Position numbers and translations under genes: made by a program. DNA of 6,053 nucleotides from Acidisphaera sp035272265 (GTDB lineage Bacteria > Pseudomonadota > Alphaproteobacteria > Acetobacterales > Acetobacteraceae). The notes under the pieces were generated by a model that saw only the letters and a program-made list of their open reading frames with translations, searched no databases and had not been told where the DNA came from. The stretch is from assembly GCA_035272265.1 (NCBI GenBank), contig DATEQV010000213.1, positions 1 to 6,053 of the forward strand. The letters run 5' to 3'. Below, in pieces: positions 1-5,686 of the stretch (its first letter is position 1; every line of letters begins with the position of its first letter).

Positions 1-11
1 CCCGCCGAGGT

Positions 12-43
12 GACCAGCCGTATCGGTCAGTGTTCGGCTGGCC
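12..43 (-). other. Intron stem-loop with strand-specific G-U pair
   Basis: Positions 12-20 and 35-43 form a 9-bp stem around a 14-base loop. As minus-strand RNA every position pairs, one as a G-U wobble. As plus-strand RNA that position would be an A-C mismatch. This favours a functional structured RNA transcribed in the fabI direction. Confidence 0.5.
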
Positions 44-98
44 ATTCTGCCTTCGCCACTGCGTTGGAGGCTCGGCCCTCGGGGATACACACTTTCGA

Positions 99-128
99 GG
101 CCACAATGCGTTCACTCTTGTTACGGCC
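99..128 (-). other. Hairpin presenting the candidate EBS1 loop
   Basis: On the minus strand GGCC (128-125), a three-base bulge, ACAA (121-118), an 11-base loop, TTGT (106-103) and GGCC (102-99) form a stem-loop. The loop carries AACGC (112-108), complementary to the last five bases of the fabI exon (GCGTT). A terminal loop holding EBS1 is the expected arrangement in domain I of group II introns. The base pairing is seen directly; the EBS1 role is inferred. Confidence 0.6.
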
Positions 129-277
129 CGGTGACTCGTAAGCTCCCCTGGGGAGGCCTTGTCGATAGGCTTCGAAGGTTCGGTTTCCCTCTCCTCCGCT
201 ATCCAAACTACGGGGCTCTGACTTCTACCCCGGCAGGACTGACTCCTGCTGAACACGCCAGCCTTCTCTGGACACAC

Positions 278-618
278 AACGCGATCGAGTGGATGACGAA
301 ATCGAGCTGCCCCCACTCCGCGCCGATCCGCTCGAACACCGCCTCCAGCTGCCCCGGAATCTGCACGTCCAGCGGCATCACCAGCGAGGCGTCGATCTGC
401 TCGGCGAGCGGCCGGACGTACGGCTCCGCTTTCTCGTTCAGGTAGGTCACCGCCAGCTCGGCGCCGAACGCGCGCAGCTTCGCGGCACAGCCAAACGCGA
501 TGCTGTCCTGGTTGGCGATGCCGACGACCAGCCCCCGCAGTCCGGTCAGCATGTCGCCGACGCGTGTATCGGGGTCCCAGACCTTGGGCAGCGGGTCGAT
601 GGGCAGCGTTTTTGACAT
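278..618 (-). CDS. fabI: Enoyl-[acyl-carrier-protein] reductase FabI, N-terminal exon, interrupted
   Basis: FabI reduces the trans-2-enoyl-ACP double bond with NAD(P)H in the last step of each type II fatty acid elongation cycle, in the cytosol. The visible part is 113 codons plus two bases. About 25 residues precede the Rossmann start. Next comes the dinucleotide-binding stretch GIANQDSIAFG (residues 33-43, the FabI/SDR Gly-rich plus Ser-Ile-Ala motif), then AELAVTYLNEK (53-63), LDV (83-85) and DFVIHSIA (106-113). Family members continue with Phe; the exon's final TT would supply the first two bases of that codon after splicing. The catalytic Tyr and Lys lie in the missing part. The ATG at 618 is chosen because GAGAAGG lies 8 bases upstream (633-627). 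Without splicing, translation would add about 23 unrelated residues and stop at about 208. Whether this is the sole FabI or a paralogue cannot be seen here. Confidence 0.88.
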
Positions 619-779
619 CTGGCAGACCTTCTCAGCTTGTGGCGACAGAACTCACGACGCCACCATAATACGGCCTATGCTGCGCTGCGGCATGCGTCCG
701 TTCTATGACCCTCGGCCTGCAGTTGCGGTCGTCGCGCGGCCGAACTTGATAATGGGCTTTATCGTGATACGTTAATTCA
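619..779. promoter_or_regulatory. Divergent control region between fabI and brnTA, with possible BrnA operator
   Basis: This 161-base gap must hold promoters for both directions. Its right part is AT-rich compared with the surroundings and carries nested inverted repeats: GATAA (748-752) with TTATC (759-763), and TATC (760-763) with GATA (766-769). TTGATA (746-751) resembles a -35 box toward brnT, but no good -10 follows at 16-18 bases. On the minus strand TATTAT (670-665) is a possible fabI -10 without a convincing -35. BrnTA operons are known to be repressed by BrnA or the BrnTA complex at palindromes overlapping the promoter, so the repeats are operator candidates by inference. No convincing gene is present. 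Confidence 0.4.
627..633 (-). promoter_or_regulatory. Ribosome binding site of fabI
   Basis: GAGAAGG on the minus strand ends 8 bases before the ATG at 618. It is the best Shine-Dalgarno match in this leader and fixes the fabI start. Confidence 0.6.
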
Positions 780-1058
780 GTGGACATCAGCTTCGACCCG
801 GCGAAGCGCGACCAGACCCTACGCAGCCGCGGGCTGGATTTCGGCGATGCCGGAAAGGTGTTCGCGGGATGAACGAGCACCATCCAGGATCTGCGCAGGG
901 ATTATGGCGAGGATCGCTACATCACGATGGGACGGCTTGATGGCCGATGTGCCGTGATCGTCTGGACACCGCGCGGCGGGACGCGGCGCAGTATTTCGAT
1001 GAGGCATGCACATGCAGAAGAAGAAGCAAACTGGGCCAGCGGCCTGGACCGACCCTGA
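780..1058 (+). pseudogene. brnT: BrnT-family toxin (DUF497), interrupted by an in-frame stop codon
   Basis: BrnT toxins are small RelE-fold ribonucleases that cleave RNA and inhibit translation, neutralised by BrnA. The frame starts at GTG 780 with VDISFDPAKRDQTLRSRGLDF, the usual BrnT opening (F-DPAK, N-terminal helix, G-(L/V)-F). It continues to KVFAG and meets TGA at 870. The same frame then resumes DYGEDRYITMG (residues 41-51), VIVWTPRGG and SISMRHAHAEE, all typical of the family's later strands and C-terminal Arg-rich part, and ends at TGA 1056-1058. Full length is about 92 codons, normal for BrnT. A single C to T change from CGA would explain the stop. No in-frame start exists upstream before a TGA at 765, and no clear ribosome binding site precedes GTG 780. 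Its last 47 bases overlap brnA. Readthrough or a sequencing error are alternatives. Confidence 0.8.
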
Positions 1059-1344
1059 TGGCGCCCCGCTGATCACCAAGGAGATGCTCGACGAGGCCGA
1101 GGTCTTCGACGGCAACACATTCGTCCGCCGTGGTCGTGGCCGGCCACGATCCGAGAATGCGAAAGAACAGATCAGCGTCCGGATCGACCGCGCCGTCCTC
1201 GCGAAGCTTCGCAAGGCCGGTCCGGGGTGGCAGTCGCAGATCAACGAGATACTGAAGCGGGCGCTTGCGGACGACGATGAGCGCAAGCGAACGACGCCCG
1301 CACCAGACAAACCTTTGGTGACCGCTCCGGTACGGTCGGTGTAA
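1012..1344 (+). CDS. brnA: BrnA-family antitoxin, ribbon-helix-helix type
   Basis: BrnA binds and silences BrnT and represses the operon as a DNA-binding dimer. From ATG 1012 the protein has 110 residues. The N-terminal third includes AAWTDPDG and ITKEMLDEAEVF (residues 10-32), the toxin-facing part of this family. RGRGRPRSENAKEQISVRID (40-59) leads into the ribbon-helix-helix, with GPGWQSQINEIL (70-81) carrying the family's G-x-GWQ-x-x-IN signature. The tail (86-110) is charged and proline-rich. GAGG at 1001-1004 lies 7 bases before ATG 1012 but only one base before the alternative in-frame ATG at 1006, so 1012 is preferred. The gene begins inside brnT, as usual for this operon. The antitoxin is intact although its toxin frame is broken; it may persist as a repressor or be drifting. 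Confidence 0.85.
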   Translation: MQKKKQTGPAAWTDPDGAPLITKEMLDEAEVFDGNTFVRRGRGRPRSENAKEQISVRIDRAVLAKLRKAGPGWQSQINEILKRALADDDERKRTTPAPDKPLVTAPVRSV

Positions 1345-1366
1345 CCGGGGTGACGATCGCGCGGCA

Positions 1367-1389
1367 GGCGCCCGTTAGCTCAGGGCGCC
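1367..1389. terminator. Intergenic hairpin between convergent brnA and the molybdoenzyme gene
   Basis: GGCGCCC (1367-1373) and GGGCGCC (1383-1389) form a perfect 7-bp stem with a 9-base loop. It lies 22 bases after the brnA stop, and the loop contains the stop codon of the convergent gene. No T-run follows on either side, so it is not a textbook intrinsic terminator. It could stop or shield transcripts from both directions. Confidence 0.4.
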
Positions 1390-3728
1390 CCGCCAGCCTG
1401 CCGCAGCGCCGCCCAAACACGCTGCGGGGTCGCGGGCATGTCGATATGCGTGATCCCCCGCTCGGCCAGCGCATCGACCAGCGCGTTCATCACCGACGGC
1501 AGCGAGCCCGCGCAGCCCGCCTCGCCGCACCCCTTGGCGCCGAGCAGGTTCGTCGTCGCCGGCACCGGGTGCGAGCCGACCGCGAACGACGGCGCATCGC
1601 CCGCGCGCGGCAGCGCGTAGTCCATGAACGAGCCGGCGAGCACCTGCCCCTCGTCATCGAAATGCGTCTGCTCGAACAGCGCCTGGCCGATGCCCTGCAC
1701 GACACCGCCATGCGCCTGGCCCGCGACCAGCAACGGGTTCACCACCGTTCCGAAATCGTTGACCATCGTGTAGCGCACGACCTCGGCCACGCCCGTCTCG
1801 GGATCGACCTCGACCTCGGCGATGTGGCAGCCGTTCGGGAATGCCGACGGCGCGCCCTTGTGGACATGCGCGACGTCCAGCGTATCCGCAACACCCTCCG
1901 GCAGCGTGACACCCGCGCGCAGGCGCTCGGCCAGCTCCATCACGCCGATCGCGCGGTCGGTGCCGGCGATGCGGAAGATGCCCGCTTCGAACTCGATGTC
2001 CGCCTCGGCCGCTTCCAGCAGATGTGCTGCGATCGCGCGGCCCTTTTCGATGACGATCTCCGACGCCTCGATGATCGCCGCACCACTCGCCATGATCGAC
2101 TTCGACCCGCCGGTGCCGCCGCCCGCAATCAGCTCGTCGCTGTCGCCTTGTAGCAGGCGGATGCGGTCGAACGGCACGCCCAGCTTCGTCGTCAGCACCT
2201 GCGCGAACGGCGAGGCGTGGCCCTGGCCGTAATCCAGCGTGCCGGTGATGATCGTCACGCCGCCGTCCGCCTCGAAGCGGATGCCGCCCATCTCGTTGGC
2301 CGGCGGCGCGGTGACCTCCAGATACTGGCCGATGCCGCGCCCGCGCAGCTTGCCCCGCGCAGCACTCTCGGCGCGCCTGGACTCGAACCCGTCCCAGTCG
2401 GCCTCCGCCAGCGCCTGATCGAGAACGCCGGGAAAATCGCCGCTATCGTAGCTCATGTCCGACGGCGCGGCGTACGGGAACGCCTTGATGTGGTTGCGGC
2501 GGCGCAGCTTGACGCGGTCGATGCCGATCTGCCGTGCGGCCGTGTCGATCAGGCGCTCCATGTAGTAGTTGCCCTCGGGCCGCCCCGCGCCGCGATACGG
2601 ACCCACTGGCGTCGTGTTGGTGAACACCAGCTTGGTCGCGACCTCGATCGCCTCGGTCGCATAAACGCTGACGACGTTCTTCACCGCATTCACGGTGGCC
2701 GGCAGCACGCCGAAATTGGCGTGGTAGGCGCCGAGATTGCCGTAGCCCTGCAGCCGCACGGCGAGGAACTTGCCGTCCGCATCCAGCGCCAGCGACGCGT
2801 CCATCTGGTGGTCGCGGCCGGCGCCGTCGGACAGGAAGCTCTCCGTCCGCTCGTCGACCCACTTCACCGGCCGGCCGAGCTGGCGTGCGCCGAGCAGCAG
2901 CGGGAAATACTCGGGATAGGCGCCGGCCTTCATGCCGAAGCTGCCGCCGACATTGCCGGTGAGGATGCGCAGATCCTTGCGCTCCACGCCGAGCACGGCA
3001 CGCACGTTGTCGCGCAGCCCGAAGACGCCCTGGCAGCCGACGCGCAGCACGTAGCGCCCGTCCTCCCATGCGCCGACCGCGGCGCGCGGCTCCATCGCGC
3101 AGACCACCACGCGGTTGTTGCGGATCGACAGCCGCACGACGTGCGCGGCGCGGGCGAAGGCGGCATCGACCTTCGCCGTGTCGCCGTAATGGAAATCCAC
3201 CGCGACGTTGCCGGGCACAGTGTCGTGCACCAGCGGCGCGCCCTCGGCGACCGCCGCGTCGACCGTCGTCGCGGCGGGCATGGCCTCGATGTCGGGCACC
3301 ACCGCCTCGGCCGCGTCTTTCGCCTGCTGCAGCGTCGCGGCGATCACCGCCGCGACCGGCTCGCCGACGAAGCGCACCCGGTCGGTCGCCAGCGGGAACT
3401 GCGGCGGACGGTGCATGTCGGAGCCGTCGCGGCTCTTCCACGGCAGGCCCGACGGCAGGCTGCCGATCCCCGCCGCCTGCAGGTCCGCCGCCGTCAGCAC
3501 CGCCAGCACGCCGGGCATGGCCCGCGCAGCCTCGGTATCGATCCCACGCAAGGCGCCATGCGCGATCCGGCTGCGGACCATGACAGCCCAGGCCTGTTCC
3601 GGCAGGTCGATGTCCGCCGTATAGCGGCCCTGCCCGCGCAGCAGCACCGGGTCCTCCTTGCGCGAGACGGGCTGCCCGATGGCGAACTTGCTCAGCGCGA
3701 GGCTGGTCGCGTCGAAAGGTGCGTTCAT
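1380..3728 (-). CDS. Xanthine dehydrogenase family molybdopterin-binding subunit (CoxL form II-like)
   Basis: This is the large, molybdenum-cofactor-binding subunit of a molybdenum hydroxylase, the family of aldehyde oxidoreductases, xanthine dehydrogenases and form II CO-dehydrogenase-like enzymes. It has 782 residues, the usual length. Residues 17-135 are the a/b hammerhead domain (IGQPVSRKEDPVLLRGQGRY near 17-36; RVRFVGEPVAAVIA at 117-130). The cofactor domains follow: TGNVGGSFGMK (257-267), PYRGAGRPE (377-385), DYGQGHASPFAQ (499-510) and KGCGEAG (732-738), whose Glu736 matches the catalytic glutamate. PYRGAGR is the form II signature rather than the AYXCSFR loop of true CO dehydrogenase, so a CO-oxidising role is unlikely and the substrate is unknown. 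AAGG lies 9 bases before the ATG. The gene follows the MFS gene by 69 bases on the same strand. No FeS or FAD subunit gene is seen beside it. Confidence 0.9.
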   Translation of the reverse strand: MNAPFDATSLALSKFAIGQPVSRKEDPVLLRGQGRYTADIDLPEQAWAVMVRSRIAHGALRGIDTEAARAMPGVLAVLTAADLQAAGIGSLPSGLPWKSRDGSDMHRPPQFPLATDRVRFVGEPVAAVIAATLQQAKDAAEAVVPDIEAMPAATTVDAAVAEGAPLVHDTVPGNVAVDFHYGDTAKVDAAFARAAHVVRLSIRNNRVVVCAMEPRAAVGAWEDGRYVLRVGCQGVFGLRDNVRAVLGVERKDLRILTGNVGGSFGMKAGAYPEYFPLLLGARQLGRPVKWVDERTESFLSDGAGRDHQMDASLALDADGKFLAVRLQGYGNLGAYHANFGVLPATVNAVKNVVSVYATEAIEVATKLVFTNTTPVGPYRGAGRPEGNYYMERLIDTAARQIGIDRVKLRRRNHIKAFPYAAPSDMSYDSGDFPGVLDQALAEADWDGFESRRAESAARGKLRGRGIGQYLEVTAPPANEMGGIRFEADGGVTIITGTLDYGQGHASPFAQVLTTKLGVPFDRIRLLQGDSDELIAGGGTGGSKSIMASGAAIIEASEIVIEKGRAIAAHLLEAAEADIEFEAGIFRIAGTDRAIGVMELAERLRAGVTLPEGVADTLDVAHVHKGAPSAFPNGCHIAEVEVDPETGVAEVVRYTMVNDFGTVVNPLLVAGQAHGGVVQGIGQALFEQTHFDDEGQVLAGSFMDYALPRAGDAPSFAVGSHPVPATTNLLGAKGCGEAGCAGSLPSVMNALVDALAERGITHIDMPATPQRVWAALRQAGGAP

Positions 3729-3797
3729 GCGTGTCTGCCTTGTGCCGGCGGGGTGGGATACAGGGAAAGGTGGCGGCGGCAGGCCGGGACGACAAGC

Positions 3798-4958
3798 TTA
3801 CAGTCGCCGCTCCCGCCATGCCGGCCACGCCACGGCCAGCACGACCAGTTGAACGGCCACGCCCAGCGACACGCAGCCGGGCCAGCCGAACCGGTGCCAT
3901 AGCCCGGCCGGGGCGATGCCGCCCACGCTGCCGCCGATGTAGTAGCAGGTCACGTATAGCCCGACCGCAGCGGACCGGGCCCGGCTGACCGCAACGCCGG
4001 TGAAGCCGGTCGCCAGCGCCTGCTCGATGAAGCCGCCAGCGGCCATCAGCATCAGCCCGGCGACGATCGCCGCCAACGAGTGCAGGAGCGTGACAAGCAG
4101 CCCCGTCACCGCGACCGCGACCGAAACCGCCAGGATCGGGCGACGCCCGAACCGTGCGGCGCCGCGCATCGCGGCGGGCGTCGTCACCAGCCCGACCAGA
4201 TAGACGACGAACACGGAACCCAACGCAGCCGGCCCGAGCCCATACGGCGGCGCGGCGAGCAGGAAGTTCGCATAGGTGAAGGCGTTGACGAACGTGAACA
4301 GCACGCCGAAGCCGACCAGACAGGTCGCCAGCAGACGCGCGTTCGTCAGATGGTCGGCCAAGCCGCGCAGCGTGTCCGCCAGGCCGCGCACCGGGCGGAA
4401 CCGCCGCTCCCTCGGCAGCAGGACCGCGACCAGCCCGGCCGACGCCGCCGTCAGCGCCGCAAGCACCAGGAACCCGAAGCGCCAGCCCGCCTGCTCGGCC
4501 GCGGCACCCGCGAACATGCGCCCGGCGAAGCCGCCGATGATCGTGCCCACCGAATAGGTGCCGGCAAGCCGGATCGTGTCCGCGCCCTCCGTCTCGTCGC
4601 CGATGTAGGCGATCGTGACGGTGAAGATGAACGGCAGGGTCAGGCCCTGCACGAACCGCCACGCGACCAGCCAGCCCAGCGTCGGCGCGAGGGCGACGAG
4701 CACCGATGGCACGACGAGGCCGCCGGCGGCGCCCACGATCAGCCGCTTGCGCCCCAGCATGTCGGACACCGAGCCCGCGAACGGCGCCACCCCCGCCACC
4801 GCCAGCAGCGTCGCCGTGATCGCCCAGGTGGTCGCCTGCGCGGACACGCCGAAGGTCTGCGCGATCAGCGGGAGTACCGCCTGGATCGCGTACATGTTCA
4901 GGAAGGTCGCGAACCCGGCGGCCATCACGCCGAGCCTTCGGCGCGTCGCGTCGGTCAT
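3798..4958 (-). CDS. MFS transporter, YnfM/DHA1-like efflux family
   Basis: A 386-residue inner-membrane secondary transporter with about 12 hydrophobic segments, the normal size for DHA1-type drug or metabolite exporters. Segment 1 (about 10-32) contains FLNMYAIQAVLPLIAQ, typical of YnfM-like proteins. Motif A is GSVSDMLGRKR (62-72) between segments 2 and 3, and a second-half counterpart is ARFGRRPIL (268-276). GTIIGGFAGRMFAG (138-151) lies in segment 5, with WRFGF beginning the next segment. A hydrophilic loop at about 182-208 divides the halves. ATG 4958 is chosen because homology starts there; the preceding bases lack a clear ribosome binding site. It lies 25 bases after the expected stop of the export gene, suggesting translational coupling. 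The open frame actually extends upstream to 5612 because of the frameshift in that gene; I treat this as accidental. Substrate unknown. Confidence 0.87.
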   Translation of the reverse strand: MTDATRRRLGVMAAGFATFLNMYAIQAVLPLIAQTFGVSAQATTWAITATLLAVAGVAPFAGSVSDMLGRKRLIVGAAGGLVVPSVLVALAPTLGWLVAWRFVQGLTLPFIFTVTIAYIGDETEGADTIRLAGTYSVGTIIGGFAGRMFAGAAAEQAGWRFGFLVLAALTAASAGLVAVLLPRERRFRPVRGLADTLRGLADHLTNARLLATCLVGFGVLFTFVNAFTYANFLLAAPPYGLGPAALGSVFVVYLVGLVTTPAAMRGAARFGRRPILAVSVAVAVTGLLVTLLHSLAAIVAGLMLMAAGGFIEQALATGFTGVAVSRARSAAVGLYVTCYYIGGSVGGIAPAGLWHRFGWPGCVSLGVAVQLVVLAVAWPAWRERRL

Positions 4959-4983
4959 GCTGGCGCCGCCCGCCCGGACGCCG

Positions 4984-5540
4984 TCAGAACCGGCGCTCAT
5001 AGACGGTGATGACGTCGCCCGGCTGGACGAAGCTGTCCCGCATCGCCTTCCCCTCGGTCGCCTGGCCGCCGGTCGTGCGTACGATCCCCGCGTAGCCGGT
5101 GATCGCGCGATAGGTGAAGCCGCCACGGCCACGGCGCTGAGTACCGTCATACCGGGGTGATAGGCGTATTCGCCGGGCTTGTTGACCTCGCCCAACACGT
5201 AGATGTGGCGGTACTCGATGATCTCGACCGTGACACTCGGCTTGCGCAGCAGGCCGGCCTTGACCAGCGCGTCGCCGACCGCCGCCTCCAGCTCCGACGA
5301 CGTCAGCCCGGCCGCCTTCACCCCGCCCACCAGCGGCAGCGCGATCATGCCGCTGTCATTGACCCGGAACTCGCCGGTCAGCTGCTCCTCGCCGAACGTG
5401 ATGATCCGCACCTTGTCGCCCGGCCCGAGCCGATATGCGGCGATGTCGGGCGAGGGCAGCGGCGGCAGGTCCGAGCCCTCGCCGCCGCACCCGGCGAGCG
5501 CCAACGCGGTCAGCCCGAACATCAGGGTTCGCCGGCGCAT
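4984..5540 (-). pseudogene. Polysaccharide export lipoprotein (GumB/Wza type), frameshifted
   Basis: Proteins of this family form the outer-membrane exit channel for exopolysaccharide. From ATG 5540 the N-terminus is MRRRTLMFGLTALALAGC, a lipoprotein signal with the lipidated Cys at residue 18. The Poly_export domain follows (YRLGPGDKVRI near residue 36, then RVNDSGMIALPLVG and KPSVTVEIIEYR). The SLBB-like domain begins HIYVLGEVNKPGEY and runs to MTVLSAVAVA. At about 5131-5117 the frame breaks: the next phase gives GGFTYRAITGYAGIVR and ends QPGDVITVYERRF with a stop at 4986-4984, the standard family ending. Restoring 1 or 4 bases would give about 185-186 residues, normal for the short GumB type. 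The break lies in a GGCCGTGGC repeat prone to slippage. Real mutation or sequence error cannot be told apart here. A longer start at TTG 5612 is less likely. Confidence 0.85.
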
Positions 5541-5686
5541 CCGCAGCGTCCGATTCGATGGGGCTTTCAGAATGCCTGCACGCCACGCGCAACGCCACCG
5601 CACGTAATACAACCATTGGTTGACGCCGCACCCGTTTCGGTATTAACGAAAGGTTGAAATCTCGCAGCGTGCGGGAGGGGTGCGAG
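5541..5686. promoter_or_regulatory. Divergent control region of the exopolysaccharide export genes
   Basis: This 146-base gap separates the minus-strand export lipoprotein from the plus-strand Wzz-like gene. It holds two inverted repeats: AACCA-T-TGGTT (5611-5621) and TTTCG-7-CGAAA (5635-5651). For the plus strand TTGACG (5620-5625) is a good -35 match; TATTAA (5641-5646) at 15 bases or TTAACG (5643-5648) at 17 bases could be the -10. The first repeat overlaps the -35 and the second spans the -10, which would suit repressor or activator binding. No good minus-strand promoter was found. The regulator is unknown. Confidence 0.45.
5673..5680 (+). promoter_or_regulatory. Ribosome binding site of the Wzz-like gene
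   Basis: GGGAGGGG lies 6 bases before GTG 5687. It is the strongest Shine-Dalgarno match near any start in the window and decides for this GTG over the in-frame GTG at 5669, which lies upstream of the site. Confidence 0.65.

Larger units (their letters stand above)
1..277 (-). mobile_element. Group II intron, 5' part (domain I), inserted in fabI; truncated by window edge
   Basis: Read on the minus strand, the element begins at 277 with GTGTG, matching the GUGYG 5' consensus of group II introns, directly after fabI exon bases. It has no plausible coding frame but many stems: 258-271 (CCAG/CTGG), 234-248 (CAGGA/TCCTG), 212-231 (GGGG/CCCC), 143-155, 99-128 and 12-43. Segment 138-134 (CGAGT) is complementary to exon positions -13 to -9, and 112-108 (AACGC) to exon positions -5 to -1. 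These fit EBS2 and EBS1 in order and offset, at intron nucleotides 140-144 and 166-170. Each pairing is 5 bp, with a mismatch at the sixth position. A second AACGC lies at 65-61 and is an alternative EBS1. The maturase/reverse-transcriptase frame, domains V-VI and the 3' splice site would lie beyond the left edge, so mobility and splicing cannot be judged. The alternative, an IS end, is less likely because no transposase or terminal repeat is visible. Confidence 0.8.

Noticed and set aside
1..277. CRISPR array or rRNA fragment at the left end
   Set aside because: There are no regularly spaced direct repeats, and the sequence does not resemble conserved rRNA segments. The GTGTG start and the EBS/IBS pairings fit a group II intron better.
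131..445. Plus-strand small protein of 104 codons across the intron-fabI junction
   Set aside because: It crosses the predicted insertion boundary and has no domain. The left part is structured intron RNA and the right part is antisense to fabI.
870..872. TGA as a selenocysteine codon in BrnT
   Set aside because: No selenocysteine is known in this family, the position is not catalytic, and I see no clear SECIS-like hairpin just after it.
819..1310. Minus-strand open frame of 163 codons opposite brnTA
   Set aside because: It is Ser/Arg/Pro-rich with no domain and lies antisense to clear BrnT and BrnA coding sequence.
1350..2153. Plus-strand open frame of 267 codons
   Set aside because: It is an Arg-rich antisense frame to the C-terminal part of the molybdoenzyme, which carries the conserved GCGEAG motif.
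2217..3902. Long plus-strand open frame (561 codons) opposite the molybdoenzyme gene
   Set aside because: The translation is rich in Arg, His and Ala with no recognisable domain, and the opposite strand carries clear family motifs. It is a typical GC-rich antisense shadow.
2443..4662. Minus-strand open frame (739 codons) spanning the MFS and molybdoenzyme genes
   Set aside because: It is an out-of-phase reading of both real genes, with low-complexity Arg/Gly/Ala sequence and no domain.
3798..5612. A true lipoprotein-MFS fusion protein of 604 residues
   Set aside because: The linker of about 53 residues is an out-of-phase reading of the export gene's SLBB end, which is intact in the next frame with its own stop at 4984-4986. 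The fusion looks accidental.
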